Assembly: GCA_964017045.1 (NCBI GenBank)
Contig: OZ024794.1
Coordinates: 26,861,427 to 26,925,426, forward strand
DNA: 64,000 nt
Source of the DNA: Omphiscola glabra
Taxonomy: Eukaryota; Mollusca; Gastropoda; Lymnaeidae
Reading direction: 5' to 3'
Every line of letters begins with the position of its first letter. The stretch's first letter is position 1. Both the position numbers and the translations under genes were made by a program. The notes below the pieces were generated by a model. That model had not been told where the DNA came from and made no database searches. It saw only the letters and a list, made by a program, of their open reading frames with translations. This document shows positions 42,134 through 51,100 of this stretch, piece by piece.

Positions 42134-45100
42134 CACAGCATGTGAGACACAACGGCACAGCTGTCTTTTTACAACTGTTTTATTATTGTCCCACCCAATC
42201 GGGTCACAGCGTCGACTTTGATTTTATTTTTTAAATTATATTTTATATTCTCAATAAGAAACTTCAAATGATAACGTGTCAGGTTTGAGGTGACAAAAGT
42301 GCTAAAAATAACCCAACTGACCTAGAAATATGGAAGGAATATATGGTGACTTTAAATGGCGCCGCCCCAGACCCGTGTCACACGATCATGCTCTTCTATT
42401 CCCGCGAAGATGAGTAGAGTTCCGCACCGCACTGTTTTCACTTGTTTCACGAGACAAAAAAATGGGAGCTAAAGAAATTCGCTCGTTTGATGACAAGCTT
42501 ACGACAATCACAAATCATCCTCTACCTCAGCGGTTCTCAACCTGTGGGTCGCGACCCCTTTGGGGGTCGAACGATCCTTTCACAGGGGTCGCCTAGGACC
42601 ATCACCATCGGAAAACACATATACCTTACAGTTATGAAGTAGCCATGACAATAATTTTGTGGTTGGGGGTCGCCATAACATGTGGGAAAATATTAAAGGG
42701 TCGCGGCAATAGAAAGGTTGAGAGCCACTGCTCTACCTCAACTCTTCCCAACTCATTTCAAGTAGTTTACTCCGACATCAGTTTACTTCGCCTGCTAGGA
42801 ATCTTGGTTATATTCTTTCTAACAACATGTCTCTCGATAAACATATCTCTCACATTTGTCGTTCTGCATACACCGCTATCCGTCAGATCAGCTCCATATG
42901 CCACTACCTCACGGTTAGCGCAACAAAAACACTAGTCTGTGCTCTTGTTCTCTCTCGTCACAGAAACACTTCATAGAAAAACCTACAAAAGATTCAAAAT
43001 TCAGCTGCTAGGCTAGTTCTGAAGGCACTCCACTCACTTCATTGGCTCCATCTACAGGCACGCATTGATTACAAGCTGTCTGTTCTCTGTCACAACCTTT
43101 TCTCAGATTCCTGCCCTATCTAACCGAACTTCTTTCTGTCTATTCACCCTTTCGACAGCTTCGCTCCTCCGCAGACACGCGTATTCTGTCCATTGCTAAG
43201 GCACGTACTAAAATATATAGTGAACGATCTTTCTCTTTCTGCGCCCTCAAACAATGGAATTCTCTGCCACTACACATCCGCAATATACCAACCACCCAGG
43301 CACTCAAAACAAATACCTTTAAACTCTACTACCCCGACTGATTCCCCCACCCCTCTGAACGATAAACGATGCTGCTGGCCGCCGTCCACGGCTTGACATG
43401 CAAAGATTCTGGGGTGGGTGGGGTGAATATGCATTTGTTTTTGTTTTGTTTCTATACAGCTATTCTTTATTACATAAATGTATTTCATTTTGTTGTCACG
43501 ATTATGTCTCTTTTGCTAATATTTTTATGTACGGCGCGGTGAGCACAGCTGGGGTACCGCGCTATATAAGACAACAACAACTAATAATAATAATAATAAT
43601 AATAAATAGAAATAGTTAAGGCGCCGCCATCTTGGTCTCTTTAAAAGTGAAATGAAGCCTCAAATCTTCAGTGTTTTGTTTGTATTTGTTGATTGTTAAA
43701 TCTAGTCGTCTTGTCAGACGAAGCATCAGATAAACCATGTCAAAAATGTATGCAGCGTAAAAAAAAGGAGATAACGCGTATTACGCTTGACATAGATTCG
43801 GACGGTGTCATTAAAAAAACAAAACAGTCTCATCGTGTGAACCTCTCGAGATATTGCTGCTTCAGATAACCCGATAACTTAGTTTTCTGCCTTGTTAGCT
43901 TTGAAATGTGTTCTTTTCATGGGTAGAACAACAACGCACAACAATACTAAACCCTTAAAAAAAAAAATTAAGTTGTTTTACTACAAGCTAACGTTAATTC
44001 GCCAGCCCACTTTTCTGTCATGCGGAGACGCCGTATTTTCTACACCCCACTGTTTTTTTTATGTCTTACACGTGCTCCATTAGTTTAACCTACGGCATGA
44101 GATATTTTTAGCAAATGGCTCAAAAAACGCCGAGATAATTCCATTACGCCAAAGTTCATGGGCTAAACGGGTGTTTATTAAAGAATGTGCCAAATAATTC
44201 GCAGTCTATTTATAAAAGATATCATGTCGTCGTTTTACGATGTAAAAAAAAAAAAAACAAGAAACAAACACACTAGCCTACGTCACCCCATTCCATGCAA
44301 CCCCGACTCCTCCAACCCAACGTGTTAAAGGAAGACCTAATTTGTAAAATTGAGAACTATTGTTATTGTAATTACACTGAACTATTGTTATTGTAACAAC
44401 AATGGTTTCGATGGTGTACATTTCTTAACTTCAAACCCTTGGCACAAACCGCTGACACAAACCGCTGACACAAACCGCTGACACAAACCGCTGACACAAA
44501 CAACTGACACAAACAACTGACACAAACAACTGACACAAACCACTGACGCAAACCACTGACGCAAACCGCTGACGCAAACCGCTGACGCAAACCGCTGACA
44601 CAAACCGCTGACACAAACCGCTGACACAAACAACTGACACAAATAACTGACACAAACCACTGACGCAAACGACTGACGCAAACCACTGACGCAAGCCACT
44701 GACGCAAACCACTGACGCAAACCACTGACACAAACCGCTGGCACAAACCACTGGCACAAACCGCTGACACAAACTGCTGACACAAACCGCTGACACAAAT
44801 CTCAGATGTTGGGGTCTAATATCTTAAATTTGCTCAGCCACCTGGTCGATGAATAGTTTTCTTACATACCAATCGAGACAGTGAAGACGGTAACGTCTCT
44901 CTTTACACCTTTCATTCTTATCTGTGGTTGGTGGGGTGAATATACATTTGTTATTGTTTCGTTTTGATACAGCTGTTTTTTGAAATTAAATTAATGTTTA
45001 ATGTCATGATTATGTTTGCTGCAAATTTTATGTGCAGTGCGGTGAGCTCAGCCCTAGGCTGGGGTATCGCGCTATATAAGACCAGTGTAATAATATATAT

Positions 45101-48100
45101 TATATATATTACGCTTCTGGTGTGACTCGTGGACGGCTTCCATTTCAGGTTGCTTCCTAACAAGTTGACTGCTTCATATTCAGCGTATTTGATATTGAGA
45201 GTATATTACACATAATTCAAAATGTTTTTAAAAAAATGGCGTGCAACATATAATTCTCGATAACTACGCTAAATGGTAAATATTTTTTAAAATAATGCAA
45301 CTGTGTTTGTTGTGTAATATTTTCTCAATTTAAGAATGGTGTAAAAATATTTGGGATTCTTAAATGTGCGTTACTTAAGGTCATATTTCGTCAAGTAACT
45401 TCAGAAGATGGGAAGTTCACGCATTGCTGTCCCCAATGTTTGGCGGGCTATATCTAGCAATACAGTCGAACCCGGTTATGTAGACGGCCTCGGGGTTTGC
45501 CAAAAAGCGTCGAGATAACCGATGATCGAGATAAACGAAAACCAATATGGCGGCAATATAATAACATGTGCTTGAAATTTCTTTATGTTCATGATGTGCG
45601 TTTATTAATGTAGGTTTCAGTAAACAAACAAAAAACAACAACAACAACAACAAAAACCACCAAATTGTTACAGTTGTTTAGAACAAATTTAAATTAAAAA
45701 CAAAATGAAACCATGATCAACATTTTAGCTTTAATACTTTTTGAGCTACGGATTTTTAAAGTGCGAGTTCGTTTGGTATTTTCTGCTATGGACGAAGCCT
45801 CCACATTTTGTGACCTCATTCTGCCGATCACGCCATGCGCAATGACTACTTATTTTGAACTTTCAACTTTGGGTAATTATTTAAAACATTCTCTGACCAA
45901 TTGATATCGGTTTTTGCACACGGCAAACTCTTATGAATGAAACGCTGAAGTACTACCATGGCATAGCAATTATGCAAGTGACCGTGAATGGCTGACCATG
46001 ACAACGTTTTGCACACGGCAAATTATGATCATTTATTTATATAATATGGACTCTAACGAGTTTTTAAACCTCAAATTAAAACACATTTATTTAAATTACT
46101 TCTAGGCTCATTCTAAAACACAAGTCCTGTATTTTGAGGAATAAATAATTATTTTTGTTACGCAAACTTGTTTAATTGTTGTTTTCTATTCCTCCTTGCG
46201 GAGTTCAAAAGCCGGCGATTGGTCATGGGGATCGAGATAACCGAGGTTAAGTTGCAAAAATTTGGCCGCCTTTTGTGCTCGAGATATCAGGGTTCGGCGA
46301 CATAAAAGAATCGACATAACCGATGAGAAAATTTTAAGACAAAGAGAGAATCTGGCGGTTCCACGCCAAAGACGTCGACTTAACAGGGTTGGCGAGTTAA
46401 CCGAGGTCGAGATTAGCGGGTTCGACTGGTACTAATAATCTCACTCCCGCAATCTACTCATATTACCATCTCTCTTTCCACCTGTCACTCTTATCTCACT
46501 GGCGCACTCTAGTTTAAAAATTAATTTTAAAATTGTATATATTTATACCCGTATTATTAATCTAGTTTTGAGGATACATAGTTCCGCGTGTTGAAAAATT
46601 GATCATCAGTTTGTACTTCAAAAAAGAAAAAAAAAAGTTTTTGTTCATTGTCCTTGAAAACGGAAGTTCAATTTTCTGCCAGTGAGGTCATCTATTTAAT
46701 TCAATAGTACTCTTTAGATTCCTGGTCACTGACAAAATAAAGTAAATAACGGTGATTAAATTTACGTTTGTTCATGGATTGATTATGCACAAAATATGTT
46801 TTAATTTTATAACACAACGCTTTCAATGTTTAGTGATTTTTCGCTTCAGTTTTCATCATCATAGAGAGAGAGTACGAGAGAAATTAATTTCAGTTATTTC
46901 ACCCGATAAAGAAATAAAAGAAAATACTTGAAATAAAAAAAAAAAAATACTAATTAAAAAAAAAACAGGTTATTAAAAAAAATCAACCTACAACAACAAA
47001 AATTTCTGTCAGGTAAACAAAAAAAAATGAGTGTGGGCGATTTTTCGAAATCTAATAGACAAAATAGATTACATGTTAAATCAAATGTTTGATATTTAAT
47101 AGACCTATTTTAATTACTTTTTTTTGTTTTGTTTTTTGCAGTATCGGCGTCCGACGCTTTCATTTGATCTGAGTAGGATACAAAAAATAAACTCGAGTTG
47201 CTCAACGTTTCTGTTTTAGGACATTTGTGTGGGGTGGGGGTGGGGGTGGGGTTGGTGGGGGGTGGGGGTGGGTGTGTGGGGTGGGTGTGGGGGTGGTGGG
47301 TGTGGGGGTGGTTGTGGGTGTGGGGGTGGTTCAATACTAAATCGTGTACCAGGTGCTTTAAAAAAATGTAGTAGCACAGATCTGACACGTAAAAATTCAA
47401 GTTCATTTAGGAATTAATTTTTTTTTCTGTCCTTTGGTTAAAAAAAAATTTATAATATGGCTGGGCGCGAGAGAGTGTGCCCAGCCACGACCTTACAAAT
47501 GTCTGTAGCCGAAGGGAGTTTAAATTTTCAGTACAGGACAATTTAGTACAAAGTTACTTCGGGGTTACGTTATGATGTAGACCAGAGGTGCTCAAACTAA
47601 GTCCGGGGAGATCCGGTCCGGTCCGTCAGTGGTCCGTAACCAGGCCCTGTTTAAATATTTTGAGGACTCATGGTGTCGACCTGTAGAGGACGGACTTCGT
47701 TCTTTCAAATGTGTGTGTGCCTGTTTGTCTTTGTGTGTATGTGTGTGTGTGCGCCGTTGGTCTGCGTGTGTGTGCATGTTTGTCTGTGTGTGTATGTTTG
47801 TGTGTGTGCCGGTTAGTCTGTGTGTGTGTGTGTGCCTGTTTGTCTGTGTGTATATGTGTTTGCCTGTTTGTATGTGTGTGTATGTGTTTGCCTGGTTGTA
47901 TGCGTGTGTATGCGTGTGTGTGTGCCTGTTTGTCTGTGTGTGTGTGCCTGTTTGTCTCTCACTCCCTCTCTCTCTCTCTCTCTCTCTCCTTATCTGTGTG
48001 TGTGTGTCGTACAAAGTAGATATCCGCCTTCTTACGGGGCTTCAACATATTTAAAGATGCCCTTGGCAAACGGTAGACCACGCGGAGAGACTTGATGTTT

Positions 48101-51100
48101 TATTTCTCAGTAGTGTTATGTGACCATTAACAGAATTTATAACGAGAGCAGCAAGGAACCACTGGAGGCTTTTGATGTCATCTAAGGTCACAGATGAAAA
48201 TCTGGACAGATTTGCGAGGTGACATGTTGAAGGCGAGCTGCTGGCCAGTCAAGAAAGGACAACAAATCGGAACCTGGAAATAAAACCAGCAGTCGCTGAC
48301 ACACCAATCAGCAATCAAGTGGCCCAACAGCAAATTAATTTAGAATGACAGTAAACCGAAACGGCGCGGCAAGACTTCAATAGCAGTCACTCTGGTTTCG
48401 GGACCAGCGGAAGACCACGCCGGCAGTGTGTCGTCCGTGTTAAGGACGGTGTCCGGAAATTTGTTTGAAAGAAATTTCGTCGACGGGAAATCGGTCGACG
48501 GATGTTTGATCGATCGGAAATTTAATAGAACGGAAGTTTGATCGAATCAGTTCAAACGATCAACTTTTGCGTCAAATGTTTTTTTTTAAACGCATTTTTT
48601 CGTTTTAATATATTGTACAGTGCGTTCAACAAGAAATTTGAATAAAATTTGATCGTGTGAACTGAAAATAAAATTCGACCAAACTTCTGTTCGATCAATT
48701 TCCCGTCGACGAAATTTCTTTCAAACAAATTTCCGGTAACCGTTAAGGACACCCTAAACGTCAGTACCCTGAAACTCACTTAGTGCGGCTGGTCGATCGC
48801 TGTACCTTCCGCGACGTCTCTCAGGTAGAAGCGGATAGGACATTGTGCATCATTCATTATTGTGCATGTCGTTTATAGCTTGAAGCAGTCAGGTACCAAT
48901 AAAAATAAATTATAAAAAAAAGCTAAAAAACCCCCAACTAAACATTAAAGTAACTGAATAAAAAGGATTGAATGGAAATGAAGACGACTTAAGACGTGAC
49001 CTAGACTAAGCATCGGACCACGTTAGGCAATGCAATTTTTATTATTTAAAAATTTTTTTTTATCTAGCTAAAAATGACAGGTAAACGGCGAGTGGGTGGT
49101 CGATGAGTGATGTTGTAAAATTAATATTTGAAAGTTTGAATTTCCTGAAGTGTCAAAAGAATTATTTTAGAAATTAAGCTTGTGACCCAATGGAAATATA
49201 TGTCTGAGACGTTGAGAGGACTATTTAGAAAAAAAAAAGAAAGGAAAAAAAAAGGAAAAAAAAAAAAAAAAAGGTCCCAGGCTATATTTACGTAGTAATT
49301 TAACGCTTGAAAAATGAATATGTTTAAAATCGTGTCCGGAAATTTGATCGAAAGAAATTTCGTCGACGGAAAATTAATCGACGGAAATTTGATCGAACGG
49401 AAATTTGGTCGAATCGTTTTTTTAGTTTATACGTTAAAATTTTGCGTCAAATTTCTTTTTGAACGCATTATTTTGTTTTACTATATAGTATAGTGCGTTC
49501 AAAAAGAAATTTGACGAAAATTTTAACTTCTGAACTGAAAAAAAGATTCGACCAAATTTCCGTTCGATCAAATTACCGTCTATCAATTTTCCGTCGATGA
49601 AATTTCTTTTGATCAAATTTCCGGTAACCGTTTAAAATACTTATTCGTTAGCCACTTCTCTGTAGCTCGGTAGTTATCAGGCCTTGTTACTACTGATTTA
49701 TTCACTGTTCACTCCCTAATGCTTATCTGAGGTCGACAAAAATGGAAAGCAAAATAGTTCCATTTCGACTTCAAACAAAATTCAAAAGAGCGTTTTTTAA
49801 AATTAAAATTGCGGTCCTTCAAATCAAGTAAGTTTTATGCAAAATATTTTCTAACGCGTCATTCGTCTCATTGTCATTGAACCTCCATCATTGTATCAGC
49901 AAGTTTTCCGGCTTTTCGGTGTATTTACAGTAAAAGAAACACACGATTATACGGACTAATTTTCACCCGGGGTAGTCTGGATAGTAAAGGATGTCTATAA
50001 TCGATGATATTCGTGATACACATGGCAACCTTATGTCTACAAGGCCGATCCTTAATTGACAGTATCGGCTGCACTTCTCACAGGGGAACCTTGACACCAG
50101 GTTAAATTTGGCCTTACGTAATGCTCTTTTTGTCGCAAAGGGCTTCGTTTCACCCATCTTCAGCCTGTTTGACTCTCTTAAACACAGCTGTGTTCCTTTG
50201 CAAATGTCTTTAATTTAGCAGCCGCGGCCGTCCAATAAGTCTTGCCCCATACAGCAAACGCACTAAACAGCAAATTCTTTTTCAATTCGGCATTCCTCCA
50301 CTTGTTCTTATATGGCCTTACCAGAGAAGACGCCTCTTGCTAAGTACGGAGAACATTTTACGCACGTTGGCACGTTTTCAAAACCTCATTGTCACCCATT
50401 CCCAGCCAGCAGAGTAGTGAAACAAAGTTGCTTACTTGCACCAACGCTCTTTTGCATTTTCTCTTTAATGCTTCTTCAATTCGCCTTCAGGGGCTGTGAA
50501 GACGGAGTGTACGTACATCAATATCAGATCTGATGGTGGGCTTTTCAACAGCGCTTTCATACATACCCCACAGAAGCAGGTTTATTTAATTACTATTTTT
50601 AATTTTTTTTTAAATGGTTTCTTTTTATCTTTTGCCATGCGCCTGCCTGTAATAAGACCAAATTAACTTATTGACCATGTTTACAACCTTGACATTGCTC
50701 ATATCTGGTTCACAAAAAAAGTTCCAATAATCAAACGTATCTATTACCAGAGTACGGTTCTTAGATGTTCAGATACATATATCAGCCGTCCTGGTTGTCT
50801 GTTTCGAATAATACTTACGACAATAAGTATGCAGTTACATAATTTTTATTTAAAATTGAAAAATGTTCTAAACACAAAAACAATTGCGGCCCCCTTAAAA
50901 GAACTGGACGGTTTTACATTACCTTATTGGTTGAACAGCTTGGATTAATTAAGTTAGTATTAAACAATTTTTTTTTAATGGTCGATAAAATGAGGTTAGC
51001 TTTGGTGTTCGTGTAAGGATGTTTGTCGACTCACCTCCAAGGTAAAAATTGTGAACGTAAGTGGGGCAAGGCAACTCCACCGTTTTTCCTGCTGGTGTGG

